In this document: positions 10,836 to 22,321 of the stretch, one piece after another
Layout: every line of letters starts with the position of its first letter
How positions within the stretch are numbered: the stretch's first letter is position 1
Assembly: GCF_905163445.1 (NCBI RefSeq)
Contig: NC_053191.1
Location: 16,864,001 to 16,928,000 of the forward strand
Direction of reading: 5' to 3'
From: Pararge aegeria
Taxonomy: Eukaryota > Arthropoda > Insecta > Lepidoptera > Nymphalidae
DNA length: 64,000 nt
The notes under the pieces: generated by a model
Seen by the model: only the letters and a program-made list of their open reading frames with translations
Database searches by the model: none
What the model was told of the DNA's origin: nothing
Position numbers and translations under genes: made by a program

Positions 10836-12089
10836 TGGACATAACTCGAATTTTTCTATTGAATGCCATCACATTTATGAAAACCAACCAACCATTCAGA
10901 TTTTAGATGCGCTTGCGCAAAACAATCAATGGTAATAATTATGTTGTTCTATTTTCGCATTTACAATTCTAATTTTGTATATCCCTATAATATACCTACA
11001 TTTCAATAGATTTAAGAATAATAAAGGTAATACGTAATTAATAAACACTACTGGAGGAAGGCTAACCGAATTTTCTTGTTTGAAAATGGCGCCATACAGA
11101 CGCCATATTGAATTTGTTTTTAAACGATTTAAAGCCAGTTTCACTCTGAATGATCGATACCTGTATTGGCATTGGATAGGCACTACAAGGCCGAGAGCTT
11201 TATTGTATTTTATATTTACCTCTGTACAAGGCCCTAAAGTCCACAGGATTCCGATTTAACCTGCTCGCCCCTGTAGAAGGTTTTTCCAAAAAAACACGGC
11301 TTATAACATGTCACCAGACATCTTTGCGCCGTCTGAGTCTAAATACAAAACTGTACTGTACAAAAGTGTATCACTAATGCTGGGTGTATATTCATATCAA
11401 AACACCCACTGACACTATGTCACGAACATTCGCTGTGAATCAAATATAGTTTTAATTATTACTTGAAAACTATCCAATAAATTAAATAAGAAACATTAAG
11501 TATTTTAAGATTTAATTAATCATATCATTTATCATTTGTAAAATTTAATCAATTTACGTCAATTGTTAAGTTAAAGGTATCATAAATTTAATTAGGTGTG
11601 AACCTAAGTATTAACTCACTTTACAAAATGAATGTACCTTATTTATATAAAGAATTTAGATTTCAGTCAATTATTTATATTTAGAGAACTGACCAATTGT
11701 TCAACTAGCTCATTATTCGAACAAGTTCCATTGGTTATTTTATAAAATTGATTTACTAGTTCGTGAAATACAATGAGTAGGTAACTATAACCAAACAGTT
11801 TTTCTTGTCTGCTGGGTCGGCGATAAGGCAGCCTATTGTACCTCTGAGCTTTATCATATGTGCTAACCCGATCTTATTTTTATAATTTTGCTGTTTGGTG
11901 ATAGACAAAAACATATACATACCTATTTTAAATTACATTCGGTATAATAAAATAATCTGCCTTCCATATTCTGAAGCTGCTTTATTAATTCTATCAGGAG
12001 AAAGATTTTTCGTACATGACAATCGTAAAACACCCAAGACGACGTACTAACGAGGTCCTAACCGAGAATATTTTACTCAAATAACCTCA
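10836..12089. other. Non-coding AT-rich stretch
   Basis: No coding signal. A LINE-tail-like GGCGATAAGGCAGCCTATTG (about 11818) is the only recognisable scrap. Confidence 0.45.
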
Positions 12090-12097
12090 CAAGTATC

Positions 12098-12533
12098 TAT
12101 GGAGGGTAGAGGTAAGGAGAGTCATCTTATATGGAAGAAAAGTTGAAAAAGTGTCCAGTGTATGCGCTAAATAACAGTTCAAAAATCCTCCACAATGGCG
12201 CTGGTGGATGCACAGGGTATGGTATGAATGTAGCAATCGTAGATGAATTGAAGTATGCCGAGTTAAAAAATTTAATGTCATTATCGACTAAAGTAGTTAA
12301 TTATTGAGAATTTCAACAACTTACGTTGTACAAAATATTGTGGTAAATATAACCTTACTTCCTTGTATCTCCATACTTCCTTGTTTATTTTTCAAGCCTA
12401 CTCTAACAATATTTATATTTGGCGCTTCTTTTAAGAGTTACCCTGATGCAAATGTGGCGCCATCCTAATTTAATACATTTTGACGACACTTTTTCATATA
12501 CACAGATGACTCTCCTTACCTCTACCCTCCATA
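12098..12533. mobile_element. MITE with 30-bp identical ends and a perfect 8-bp target duplication (family M3)
   Basis: Both ends begin TATGGAGGGTAGAGGTAAGG and are identical inverted copies for 30 bp. Similarity then continues to an AAAAAGTGTC motif. The perfect direct repeat CAAGTATC flanks the element at 12090-12097 and 12534-12541. It is 436 bp with no transposase. An 8-bp duplication fits hAT, but the TATGGAGGG terminus is not the usual hAT form, so the superfamily is left open. Short ORFs in the two arms share the same peptide because the arms mirror each other. Confidence 0.88.
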
Positions 12534-12541
12534 CAAGTATC

Positions 12542-13154
12542 CGTGAAAGTTTTATTTTTTCTTTATTCTTTTCCATTGGGAAATGGAAAAGGTATATAAC
12601 CGTACAGCCAATAATAGTTAAAACTTCAATGTACGAAGTTGTTTTTCAATTTTTCTCTCGTAGGACTGGCGAAGACCGATGACCATACAGCCTATTCAGT
12701 CGGATATATTTATAACTCAGAGAACTGTTTACTTTTATATATATATAATGCAATTTTTTATATTAATTGATATCTAAGTATTTGCTTTTTAAATGAATAA
12801 TGAATAGGATCTAAACGCTTGTAAAAAACTTCATAAGACTGAATACGTATTTTGCTTTTAAAATTTAAATGTTAATCAGCAATCAACGATAAAGCTAATT
12901 AGTTAATTACTACACTTAAGTAATTAAATATTCTTAACACTTGAGTGGATAATTAGGTAATTAATGACTGTTATTAAATATTTTATCTGTGTTAGGTACA
13001 TACAAACTTTAGTTCATTTCTTCTTACCTGTCTTAAAACGCAAACAATGGTTCCATCACTTTGTAAAACCTCGAAAAGCAGTTTAACCCTTAGACAAGTA
13101 ATAATTGGACCTACCGAAGGACAATTTTAAAGAATATGTTAAAACACATTTATT
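12542..13154. other. AT-rich non-coding stretch
   Basis: Many TTAATTA words and no ORF with coding character. Nothing recognised. Confidence 0.5.
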
Positions 13155-13392
13155 TTAGCGAGGTTATACAGTTGATGAATTTTTTAATGACAATGTTGCT
13201 TCCGCATCCGGCCCCGCTTTTATCTCTCGCAAGATTGACAAATTAATGTTAAAATTTTAAATGTGAATTGTCGATGTTGAAAAACAGCATCGGCTTAAGT
13301 TCTTGCCGGCTTTGGTAGGATCTGAACCGGTGGTAGAGTCACTACAAACACACAGACTTGACGTTTCAAAAGTACTTATAGCGAAAGCCTAA
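13155..13392 (+). repeat. Family T1 repeat
   Basis: CAGTTGATGAATTTTTTAAT, CCCCGCTTTTATCTCTCGCA, TTCTTGCCGGCTTTG and ACTTGACGTTTCAAAAGTAC. The 3' end is degraded. Confidence 0.7.
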
Positions 13393-13509
13393 TTTTTTAG
13401 GACCTAGCCTACATTACAGTAGGACTGATTGTTATGTGATATTAAACGTTTAAGAGGCCAAATTAAAGGTTGTGTTTTTAATTTTACATTTATCATCATC
13501 GACCCCTTA

Positions 13510-13597
13510 CCGACCAACTATAGGGCAGGTTTAGGCCGTAGCCACGCTGGCCAAGTGCGATCCTCACGATGTTTTCCTTCATCGTTTACAACACGCT
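13510..13597 (-). repeat. SINE family B fragment
   Basis: TTAGGCCGTAGCCACGCTGG CCAAGTGC and CTCACGATGTTTTCCTTCAT are the reversed 3' part of SINE family B. The following MITE is inserted in or next to it. Confidence 0.6.
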
Positions 13598-13734
13598 CAG
13601 TGGCGTGCACTGTGCTTCTTACCAGGGTATACAGCAGGTAAATTGCATAAAACGGCAATTCTTCTCCGATACGAGTTATATATGAATTCTAGGATAGGCA
13701 GTGCTTTTGTGCATGTATGAAGTGCACGGCACTG
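13598..13734. mobile_element. MITE family M1 (short subtype) with target duplication
   Basis: Starts CAGTGGCGTGCACTGTGC and ends GTATGAAGTGCACGGCACTG. It is flanked by aacacgct (13590-13597) and aacaagct (13735-13742), a 7/8 match. It is 137 bp. Relatives are at 24654-24796 and 48692-48811. Confidence 0.78.
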
Positions 13735-14372
13735 AACAAGCTATATTTAACCCGAAAAATCAATAGTGCGTGCCCGGGCTCTGTCTCCACGAAAGGAAAG
13801 CCGCTATATTTACTATATTTACATTCTATATCTACATTTAGCCCGCGTTGAGTTCTCAAACTCTTTCATCCTACGGGAAATCATTTTATAAAAGGAATTT
13901 ATTCCAGGAAATCACGAAAGGAAAGCCGAAATCTTACCCATTAGGCTATCACCAATTATACATTAATTTTACATTTAATTCATATGTAATTCGCGCTTTA
14001 AATTACGCACGCTAAACATTCATGTAACTTAAGTACAACTTATTGAGCAAAAAGCATAGAGTTTTCTTATCCGGTATCGGAGTCATAAGTTATCAATGGG
14101 TGCACGCACTGTTCAAAGACTTTGTTTGACCTACGTGTTGTTTTAATTATTAATTGAACTTTACCTACATACGAATTTCGATGGGCCTGGTATTTGTTTA
14201 TCAACTTATGAAGCCTGCACGGGGAAATAAATACTTAATTCCCTTATCAGACGTGAGGCAGACTGCAACAATGGAAGGATACGTTATCGGCATATTGTTA
14301 TTTTATTGCTGACGTAGTCCCAACGGCGCGGGGCGTCGTTTCGCTGTACGGGGTTATAACTTATAAGTTTGG
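13735..14372. other. Non-coding stretch, nothing recognised
   Basis: A short SINE-like GAAAGGAAAGCCG phrase occurs twice (about 13792 and 13916). No gene signal. Confidence 0.45.
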
Positions 14373-14600
14373 CGTGGTGTGTGTGTGTGTGTGTGTCTGT
14401 ATCTGGCATCATAGCTTTCAAACTAGATGAACCAATTTTCGTATTGTTTTTTTGTTTAAAAGGTGAGCTGTGTTTGAGTTTGAGTTGAGCTTGTACCGAT
14501 TTTCACCTCCGACTGATTTGAATCGAGCCTACTAGTGTTCGATTAAAATCGGTCCAAGATGTCCGCCTTCACAAAATGGCGGATTACATATAATGGCGTA
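14373..14600 (+). repeat. GT microsatellite joined to a dispersed element
   Basis: A (GT)n run of about 25 bp leads straight into CTGTATCTGGCATCATAGCT and GATGAACCAATTTTCGTATT. The same order, GT run then TGGCATCACAGCTCCCGAAC, is seen at 36934-37290. The microsatellite therefore appears to be part of a mobile unit. Confidence 0.6.
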
Positions 14601-14809
14601 TAAAATTAAAGGGCTTCACTAATAGAATACTGCACACTATGGTAAATTTCAAAGCCAAGATGGCCGTTGACACTAAATGGTCAATATGGGTATCAAATAA
14701 AAGAGCTCGACAAATAGAATTATTTACACTACGGCTTACGGTCTTTTTTAATTTTTTTATTTTAGCATTAGTTATTATCCCCGTAGAAACGTAGACCGTG
14801 CAAGCAGCC

Positions 14810-14930
14810 ATACTCACTCAAACATATACACACTCCCACTACACATACCCACGCATACAACAAACACATAAGCACACACACGCACGTATAAATACACACA
14901 GCCTACTAGTATACAAATTTTACATTCTAT
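14810..14930 (+). repeat. AC-rich low-complexity tract
   Basis: Repeated ACACATA, CACACAC and ACACTC words with no coding character. Confidence 0.6.
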
Positions 14931-15063
14931 ATCTACATTTAGACCGCTTTGAGTTCTCAAACATCGATAAAAAGAACTAAAAATGCAAAATTATACAAGT
15001 TGATTGAACAAAAAATATTCTTCTTCTTCTTTTTTGTTTTTTTTTGGCTTTTAGGTGTGCCAA

Positions 15064-15541
15064 CAAAAAAATTGGTTGCCTGTAAAGTCGGTATACGGGC
15101 GAAAGTTTTACGTGACAACGACTTTGAGTGGTAAAATAATTTTAATGTGAATATTCATTCGTATAGTAGGAAGAAGGATGAAATAATAGTAACAATTTAA
15201 AACATTTATTTATACAAAGAATTATATTTAAAACATTAATTTATACAAAGAATCTCGCACTGAATTTCATATTAACAAAATTTTATTTTTACCTTTACAC
15301 ATATACATACGTTTTATATACAAATATACATACAATAACTTGCAATACATTTGCGTACAATGAAACAGCGTTTACTACAAAGAGACGCGTGCCCTTCACT
15401 TTTTATGTCTGTCTCTCTCGCTCTTAGGCGGGCACGTGCCTCTCACTCGCTCTCATTGTGAGCGCATAACGTGAGCGGAGCGTAATGCAGTTTCTTGAAG
15501 TGTCACCCGGCAAACCAATTTATAAGACGTTGTCACGTCAA
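15064..15541. mobile_element. Dispersed element E1, copy 1 (about 480 bp)
   Basis: Nearly identical to 50803-51300. It starts AAATTGGTTGCCTGTAAAGT and ends AAGACGTTGTCACGTCAA. Inside are two near-repeats (ACATT.ATTTATACAAAGAAT), a ladder of ATACATAC words and a GC-richer patch with CTCTCATTGTGAGCG. The motif ACGTGACAACG occurs near both ends in opposite orientation. This copy lacks about 25 bases that copy 2 has (at about 15434). No ORF; class unknown. Confidence 0.8.
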
Positions 15542-16126
15542 AATATTTACAGTTTTGCTATGGCTTTCATCCTAAGGGAAATCTAGTTAAGTATATAAGT
15601 TCCCGCTTGATTTAAAAAAAAATACAACAGCTAGTAGGTACAATAATAATAATTCTAGTACAATCATTAATTAATTTAATCACTAGCCGATTATATTATT
15701 AATTTATGTAGAGCATTAAATTATATTGCACCTACGTACTGACAAGATAAAAAGTCAATACTTGACAACCATATTATTTTATTTGTACAACTAGGCGGCT
15801 TTGCTTGCTTACAATTATAACGTTTACTGTAACCCTGATTCCCTACTAACGCGAAAATTCTGCGTGAAGAAAGACAAACGGAAAAATTCGGTTTCATAAT
15901 ATTATTAGTGTTTCGTTATAAAACTATCCTGTATATTATATTCAGACTTAGACACATTATTTAGTTGGTACCCATCATCAAAATCCAGTAAGCCAAAGTT
16001 AGTTGATGTTATAAAGAGGAAATAGATGATTATTTTTATGTTCGTTTGTTATAGATAAATTCAAAAGTACTTTTAAGTCATAGATACAGATAAAAAAAAG
16101 TTCCTTGCATGCTCTGCGAATGGCTC
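15542..16126. other. Non-coding stretch, nothing recognised
   Basis: AT-rich with no ORF. A short GTAACCCTGATTCCCTACTA phrase may be the remains of a repeat. Confidence 0.4.
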
Positions 16127-16330
16127 TGACGGCCGAGTGGCGCAGTGCTTTCTGAGTCTGAGGCTGTGGGTTCCATTCCCATGACAGGAAAATGTTTGTG
16201 TGATGATGGAAAGTGCGGATGTAGCCTAAGATATACCCAGGTTGTAAGAGTTAGGAAACACAGAGCTCGGGAGGGCGTGTAATGTCGTAGTATATTTATT
16301 ATTTATTTATTATTATTATTATTATTATAG
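16127..16330 (+). repeat. tRNA-headed SINE, family A, with ATT-repeat tail
   Basis: The head GACGGCCGAGTGGCGCAG and B box GTGGGTTCCATTCCC are clear, followed by AAAATGTTTGTGTGATG. The 3' part has diverged and ends in GTCGTAGTATATTTATTATT and an (ATT)n run. Confidence 0.75.
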
Positions 16331-16654
16331 CGTATACTATAATTTCGCGACCATATTTCTGTGTAGTCATCTTTTTTAGACCCGGGAAAACCATAACCAC
16401 TAAACCAATTCAATAGTTTATTGCATAATATTTTGTCTTAATAAGAAGATAAATGTTCAAATCGACTTCACCGGTAGTGCTTAGGCATTCGAAACGTTCT
16501 ATAATAATTATCTCAAGAACGACTTCTCGAAAGGTATTATCGTTATCGGAGTGGTTATTAAATAGATTACATTCCACGTTGACGCATGCCTACTGAGTGC
16601 CATCAGCACAAAAGCGGCTTAACTCGCAGAATCGGAATTAAATGCTGCGCAACG

Positions 16655-16775
16655 GGTAAGTTTCTTGCCGGCTTCTTCTCTGTACAATCTGCCTTCCGAA
16701 CCGGTGGTAGAGTCACTACAAACAGACTAACTTGTCGTTTCAAAAGTACTTATATTAGGCCCACTTGAAATAAAT
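16655..16775 (+). repeat. Family T1 repeat
   Basis: TTTCTTGCCGGCTTCTTCTC, CTTCCGAACCGGTGGTAGAG, then CCACTTGAAATAAATG. Truncated at the 5' end. Confidence 0.7.
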
Positions 16776-16930
16776 GTTATGTGATAAAAAGTCAGTGATT
16801 ATCTTTTACGGGGCTTGAGTTTGACCCCATTATATTTCAAAGTTCTGCGTTTTGAAAGATCACGTGAGGAAATCTGCATGACAGAGTTCTCCATGATGCT
16901 CTCAAAGAATTAAACCCTTCCCATGCTGAG

Positions 16931-17036
16931 AACTTTGCAATGTAGGGCTAGGAAACGCGCCACGAGATATTTACGTCTACCCAATCTCTATAGAAAAAAT
17001 AAGAGTAACGGGCAGAGATAACTATCTCGTGGTGTG
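16931..17036. repeat. Short palindromic element (family M4)
   Basis: Arms CGCGCCACGAGATA and TATCTCGTGGTGTGC face each other around about 70 bases. It resembles 35603-35707, where the arms are better preserved. Confidence 0.5.
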
Positions 17037-17502
17037 CATTTTATATACTATAGTGAGGTGTAAATGGCTGACAATTATGATAAAGATGAAAAATATAAAT
17101 ACTGCTAAAATTTACGCTCACCATAAGACTCCCGCACCACAACCGTTCGCGCTAGGCAAAACCGTTTTTTTGCGAACCGTGGTCCTTTGCTTAGAGCAAC
17201 CTATGCTTTGCTTAGCTTAGAACTCCTGATCAAAGAGGATATAAACAAAGGATACGCTATGACAATCTTCTTCTTCTTCTTTTAATTTATGGCTTTTCGT
17301 AGTGCCAAAACAGCACAATACACTTTGCCCGTGTCAAGTAGCTTGGAAAAGGCACGGAATAGTCTGTAAAGAAAAAAAAATGTTTATTTCATAACTTCGT
17401 CCTGCAAAAGTACTAATGTTGATAATGAAATGAACTAAGTACGCAATTTAACAATCATTTGAAAATGAAATAAATTAAAAATTTAAAACCAAAATATAAA
17501 AA

Positions 17503-17960
17503 TCATAGTTTTAATTTTAATAATAAATTAGTTAGTTTTAATAATAAATTTAAATAAATAAATAAACATATAACACTATACACTGACATTAAAACACACT
17601 CGACATTTAAAAGACGAGGAATTTTAGAAGGAAGTATATCATACAGATTAAAGGGCAATTTCGGGCAGGAAAAAAGGATATGTGAGACTGATCCTTCGTT
17701 CAAGCCACACTCACACAGAGAATGATCTCGAACTCTCATTTTTGCCAAATGTCCAATCCGTAGACGACTGATAGTTGACGTGACCCAGCGAACCGATTTT
17801 TTATGAATAAACTAACTAAGGTTTTCCGGGGATATTGGGCTGGATTGCCTGGACTTTGACAACTCTGAGTTCCAAGATTTCAGAAGTCTGATTTTGCTAA
17901 GCAACGAAGGTCTTGCGGGTGATTTTGAAAATAGGTCATAGAACCCGATTCGGTTGCAAG
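17503..17960 (-). pseudogene. C-terminus of a Jockey/CR1-type LINE ORF2
   Basis: The minus strand reads RWVTSTISRLRIGHLAKMRV, then the cysteine motif CECGLNEGSVSHILFSCPKL. This is the usual tail after the RNase H region of arthropod non-LTR retrotransposons. At least one in-frame stop breaks the upstream part, and no reverse transcriptase core is present, so it is a dead 5'-truncated copy. Confidence 0.75.
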
Positions 17961-18629
17961 TTTAGCCCGGGTGTTAGTGGTCCCATTACCAATATAACAA
18001 TCTTGTATCAACTCGTAGTCTGTCACGTAAGAGTGTGCCTATCATAGATAAAAAAAGCAAACAGTTTGGACTGTAATGCCACCATGTTCTTTGAGACTGA
18101 CAATAAATAATGTATAATCTGTATTACGTTATGTATTTTCCTTAAACGCTACTCATGTAGAACGTTAGTTATACTTAAGAGTAGTCCTAACTGATGGATA
18201 TAAAATTACGAACGAAAATTAAATATATATATGTAAAAATGTTTACGTTATATATTTTTTAATACATTTTCTTAAGGGTGGTTCACGTTTACCCAAAACC
18301 TAAGCGTATCCAAAAGACGATTCTAAATTTATCTACTTGACCTTCCCTCCAAAACTCCTACGCGCACTTTTTACCTAGTTATAAAAAAGAGGCATTCGCC
18401 AAAATTTGCTGAAATATAAATACTTTATGCTCGCTAGATATAGGTTTGGTAGAACTTTGGTGAATTGTCACGGGTCGATTAAAGGCTATTTGTCTTTGAA
18501 ATTAGGGTTTCAGAGGACTTTGAATTTTAGTTTTTCACAGCTGAATATGGGAATTTCATAGTGCGCACAGCGCAATACACATAAAACACTAATTGCGCGT
18601 AATATGTCGCAACGCATGTGTGTCCTATA
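17961..18629. other. Non-coding stretch, nothing recognised
   Basis: No ORF with domain content. Short AT-rich low-complexity patches at 18220-18260. Confidence 0.45.
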
Positions 18630-18712
18630 CTTTACATTTGAATAAAACATGCGCAATGCGCAAATCAGTATGGGCGACAATATTAAAATAACAAACACGG
18701 AATTGCATACGA
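18630..18712 (+). repeat. Dispersed repeat D1, copy 1
   Basis: TTTGAATAAAACATGCGCAATG, GGGCGACAATATT and GGAATTGCATACGACG match 21805-21890 (TTTGAATAAAACATGCCCGA, GCGCGACATTATT, GGAATTGCATACAATG). Class unknown. Confidence 0.5.
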
Positions 18713-18889
18713 CGCATAGAGACGAATTCCTACACTAACCATCAAGTGTGATTGTAGTCGAGCTCTAGGCTATAAATTAAAAAAGCTCGCTTTGTGTATT
18801 TCAACTGTTCTGTGTTTGTTATATTGTTATATAGAAATCGGTTGCAAAGATAAATAATATGGTAACTTTACAGTTTGAATAGGTACCCA

Positions 18890-19145
18890 CCATTGATTTA
18901 AGAACATACAGAATCCTCAGTCAGCCATTATTGTATGCAGTCCATTGTGTCCAAAAACATTTCAAAAGGCCTCGCGCAAGTCTCACATTACACCCGCGGA
19001 ATGTTGCTAGCTCACAAACTTTTTCCCATTTTAACATTTTATGGTGAACGCTTAGTCATTGCTTAATTGTATGAAGTGAATAACCGTTTATTCGAGAAAC
19101 CATTCTAAAGTGTACACGGTTTCTGAATGTTCTTAATTCTGTAGT
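18890..19145 (+). repeat. Dispersed repeat D2, copy 1
   Basis: Shares CAGCCAT..TGTATGCA, TTGCTAGCTCACAAACTTTT and CGAGAAAC with 57228-57510. About 250 bp, no coding potential, class unknown. Confidence 0.6.
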
Positions 19146-19359
19146 ACGAAAATATATATTAAATTATAAAACCTCCGGCATAGCGTTTAGGAATATGTTG
19201 CAACGACTGTATTTCATATATATCTTATATCTTTAAACGAGCATTTCTTATATATATATATATATATAGTTGGAATCTCGGAATCGGCTCCAACGATTTT
19301 CATGAAATTTAGTATACAGGGGGTTTCGGGGGCGATAAATCGATCTAGCTAGGATTCAT

Positions 19360-19500
19360 TTTATTTATTTAAATAACTTTATTGCATAATAAAGGAAAAC
19401 ACACTTACTTTAACATAAATTATGTGCAAAAAGGCGGCCTTATTACTCAAAGTGATCTCTTCCAGGATACCTCAACTAATGGAATAAGGCAATGAGAGAC
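19360..19500 (-). repeat. LINE 3' tail (family T2, reverse)
   Basis: TTATTTAAATAACTTTATTG, then GTGCAAAAAGGCGGCCTTAT and GTGATCTCTTCCAGG, match the reversed LINE end also seen at 41580-41720. Confidence 0.65.
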
Positions 19501-19597
19501 GGGAAATCGCAATTCTATACATAAAATTACACAGATTTAAACACTAAAAAAATACATAAACATTTAAGTAAAACAATAAATGTAATAATGAAGTTAT

Positions 19598-19796
19598 CAC
19601 CAAACTTTACAGGATTACTCGCCAGGTCAGATATATATATGGTCATATATATATATGATATATATCATATATATATCATATATATATATATACAAGAGAA
19701 AGTGTGTGGGTGGGTCCAAAACGGCTGGACCGATTTCAATGAAACTTTCAGGGAACCTCCGGATTGACCTGGCGAGTAATCCTGTAAAGTTTGGTG
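19598..19796. repeat. Foldback: 32-bp perfect inverted repeat around an AT palindrome
   Basis: 19598-19629 (CACCAAACTTTACAGGATTA...) is the exact reverse complement of 19765-19796. The 135-base spacer is dominated by ATATATGATATATATCATAT, itself self-complementary. The right arm belongs to the forward Helitron-like element beginning near 19690, so the left arm looks like a small inverted duplication of it. Two opposite-strand ORFs here share a peptide for this reason. Confidence 0.85.
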
Positions 19797-20050
19797 GCAA
19801 TCGGAGCACTCCTATTTTTGAATTGTCAAATACAGCTTTTATTTACTATGATGATATTCTATTATTGGGTGTACATGGGTGTAGATAATGATCTTCACCC
19901 GCTCGAGAAGAGAATAGAAGAGAATGAATACGGAGAGTACTAAATGATTTAATATATTATGAGAATTAAATTAAAAATTTAATGATGTAAGTTTATTGTT
20001 AAAATAAAATAAAGCAAAATCTAGTCCGGCGAAGCGGGCTAGGTACGCTA
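19690..20050 (+). mobile_element. Helitron-like element, subtype ending CTAGT
   Basis: Text runs from GGTGGGTCCAAAACGGCTGG and ACCGATTTCAATGAAACTTT to CCGGCGAAGCGGGCTAGGTA CGCTAGTA. A truncated sibling at 23533-23790 has the same 3' 250 bases. No ORF. Confidence 0.55.
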
Positions 20051-20059
20051 GTAATATAT

Positions 20060-20900
20060 ATATTTACTGTATTTCTTTTTTTTCATGATCATTCATTAAT
20101 GGTCTATAACAGTCCTCTGCTGGAATAAAGGCCTCTTCTAACGGGAGGATTTGCCTGTAATCATCAAGATCTTCATTCTGTCTGAAGGTAGCTACAAAAG
20201 AACTATTAAAAAAGCACTTAAAGCTAATTGAAATATTCGTATTATTTCCGAGAACTTAATCAATATTAATTAATATTATTTTCTCTGATTAGTCATTTAG
20301 TCTTCTAAGTTAAATGTGTGTTCTCTTTCTTTCCTTTCTTTTATATGAATCAATCAATTCGTTTTTCTATTCCTTTGTTTTTTTTTTTTGTTTTGTTTCC
20401 TTTTTAGTAGCACTAGAGATATTTTTTTTTTGCATTAGCTTAATTCTATGACAGCTTAATTATAATTTTTGATTAGGTACTTTAGGTACCTACCTACAAT
20501 TAATAGTATCTGTAATAGTAAGTGTTACCTGTATCTACATCGTATCGCCCTACTGCGCCCTTACAATATTATGTGGACAGTGTTGTGAATTTTTTTTTTT
20601 TTTTTATACATATTATATATTAACATTAGCCCAATATTAACACCATTTTTTTCTTTTTGTTAAATATAAGAGCTATTGTTGTAATATCTAATTGTTTTCT
20701 GTCCCAAATAAATAAAAGATAAAAATAAAATCACCAAGTTGAGCAGACATGTTAGTCATCGCAGTAGTTCGTAGTAATAGTAGCTCAGAGGAAGCTGTCC
20801 GTTATCCTTTATATTCCCATAGCCTCCTCGTACGACGCCCTCGGGAAGACGATAGAGACAACTGTAGTCGGATCCGCCGTCACCACACGTATTAATGAAT
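20060..20900. other. Non-coding stretch with LINE-tail scraps
   Basis: CAGTCCTCTGCTGGAATAAA GGCCTC (about 20111) and GTAGCTCAGAGGAAGCTGTC (about 20781) are degraded pieces of the RTE-like 3' region seen again at 53841-54050. T-runs occur at about 20380-20430 and 20590-20605. Confidence 0.45.
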
Positions 20901-20981
20901 ACACTTTTATTGTATGCTACAACGATAATACAGGAAAATACATATACAATTTATGCGTTAAGGTAAAATGTACAATATCCC

Positions 20982-21747
20982 TACTAATGTTATAAATGTC
21001 AATGTAAGTTTGTTTGTTACGCTTTCATGCAAAAACTTCTTAACCGATCCTCATGAAACTTTGTACACATATACTTGGAAGTGCTAGAAGTAATATAGGA
21101 TACTCTTTATCCCGACATTAAACTCGGTTAATTTGGGAGAGGGGATGAAAGTTTTTGACGATTTTACACCATAACTCTGACAAATTATAACCGACTTCAA
21201 CAAATATTTTTGCACTATAGAGGTTATAATATGTGTTTAATTTTGCCTAAACTGTGTTTGGGCATAGAGGGCAGAACTCCTCAGCGGACAGCGGCAACCC
21301 CCTAATTTAAGGCTAAGCGATACTGAATACTTTAATTTTTTTTAGAACTACAATTATTTATTTTTTTTTTATTTTATTTATTTATTTATTCACAAGAATG
21401 TAGGGTACATACAGTTTTTAAAATGTAAAGTAGTTATTATAATATTAATACAAACAAATGCGTGCCTCACAAATTATATTGGTGCGTATGTAATAAATGT
21501 ATGTAATGGTGCCATTTAAAATCTACTGTCCCTGATTTAGGTAAAAACCTGTATTACAGGCGACAGTGCTCTCCTTAAATTGTTGTTTCGATGATTGAGT
21601 GTATGATTGTGCGTATGTGAGTTTGCGTCGCATAGGTAATTGTGGTCGCGTATATGTTTGCTTATACAAGATAGTTATTATATAATTAAATTTAATGCCA
21701 CATCAAAAAACAAAATCAAGCGCAGACGAAGTCGCGGGCAGCTAGTA
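20982..21747 (+). mobile_element. Helitron-like element with an internal insertion
   Basis: Starts CCCTACTAATGTTATAAATG and ends ACGAAGTCGCGGGCAGCTAGT. About 300 bases of unrelated text (from a T-run at about 21358, through CACAAGAATGTAGGGTACAT, to TTAAATTTAATG) interrupt it, probably a nested reversed LINE tail. Confidence 0.6.
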
Positions 21748-21804
21748 TAATATATATATACCTAATCGCTATACAGCGATCTCTTACATTTCAAACGACA
21801 CACT

Positions 21805-21890
21805 TTAAATTTGAATAAAACATGCCCGATGTGCAATTCACTGTGCGCGACATTATTATAGTAATAAATAAGGAATTGCATACAATGGCC
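21805..21890 (+). repeat. Dispersed repeat D1, copy 2
   Basis: See the copy at 18630. The two share about 80 bases with moderate divergence. Confidence 0.5.
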
Positions 21891-21960
21891 ATATGATACG
21901 AACTCATAACTTACTCGTATAATATTGTATACGTATTGCAGACGTTGTCATCGTATTCAT

Positions 21961-22132
21961 CTTGGTCAACATCGGCGTCGTAGTCGTCGTCGTCGTCGTA
22001 TTCCTAGTCTTCTTCGTCGTCGTCGTATTCGTAGTCTTCTTCGTCGTCGTTATCGTCGTCGTCGTCGTCGTCATCGTCGTCATCGTCGTCGTCCTCGTCG
22101 TCGCCATCGCCGCCGTCGTTGTCGTTATCATT
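21961..22132. repeat. Imperfect (CGT)n trinucleotide array
   Basis: About 170 bases of GTCGTCGTC with interruptions such as TCTTCGTCG and ATCGTCGTC. Because the period is three, every frame stays open. The resulting Val-rich, Arg-rich and Thr-rich ORFs on both strands are artefacts. Confidence 0.85.
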
Positions 22133-22321
22133 ATATTGACTGTAAGTTTAATCGTAGCGACTAGGGGTCAAAAAATTCTAAATTGGGTATTAAAAATTAT
22201 GACAGAAGAAACGTCTCGCGGCGCCCAGGTTGGGACATCCTGCCCTATGGTGTTTATCAACTATACTATCCATCCAAAAAAACAACAATCAACATACCAC
22301 ATTCTCAGGTTGCCATTTTAA

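Noticed and set aside
12087..12682. Two ORFs sharing MTLLTSTLH
   Set aside because: They lie in the two inverted arms of one MITE.
14949..15134. 61-codon ORF
   Set aside because: Runs through a T-rich tract into dispersed element E1.
19627..19888. Opposite-strand ORFs sharing a peptide
   Set aside because: A mirror effect of the foldback at 19598-19796.
21904..22321. Val-rich, Arg-rich and Thr-rich ORFs
   Set aside because: Produced by a (CGT)n array read in different frames.
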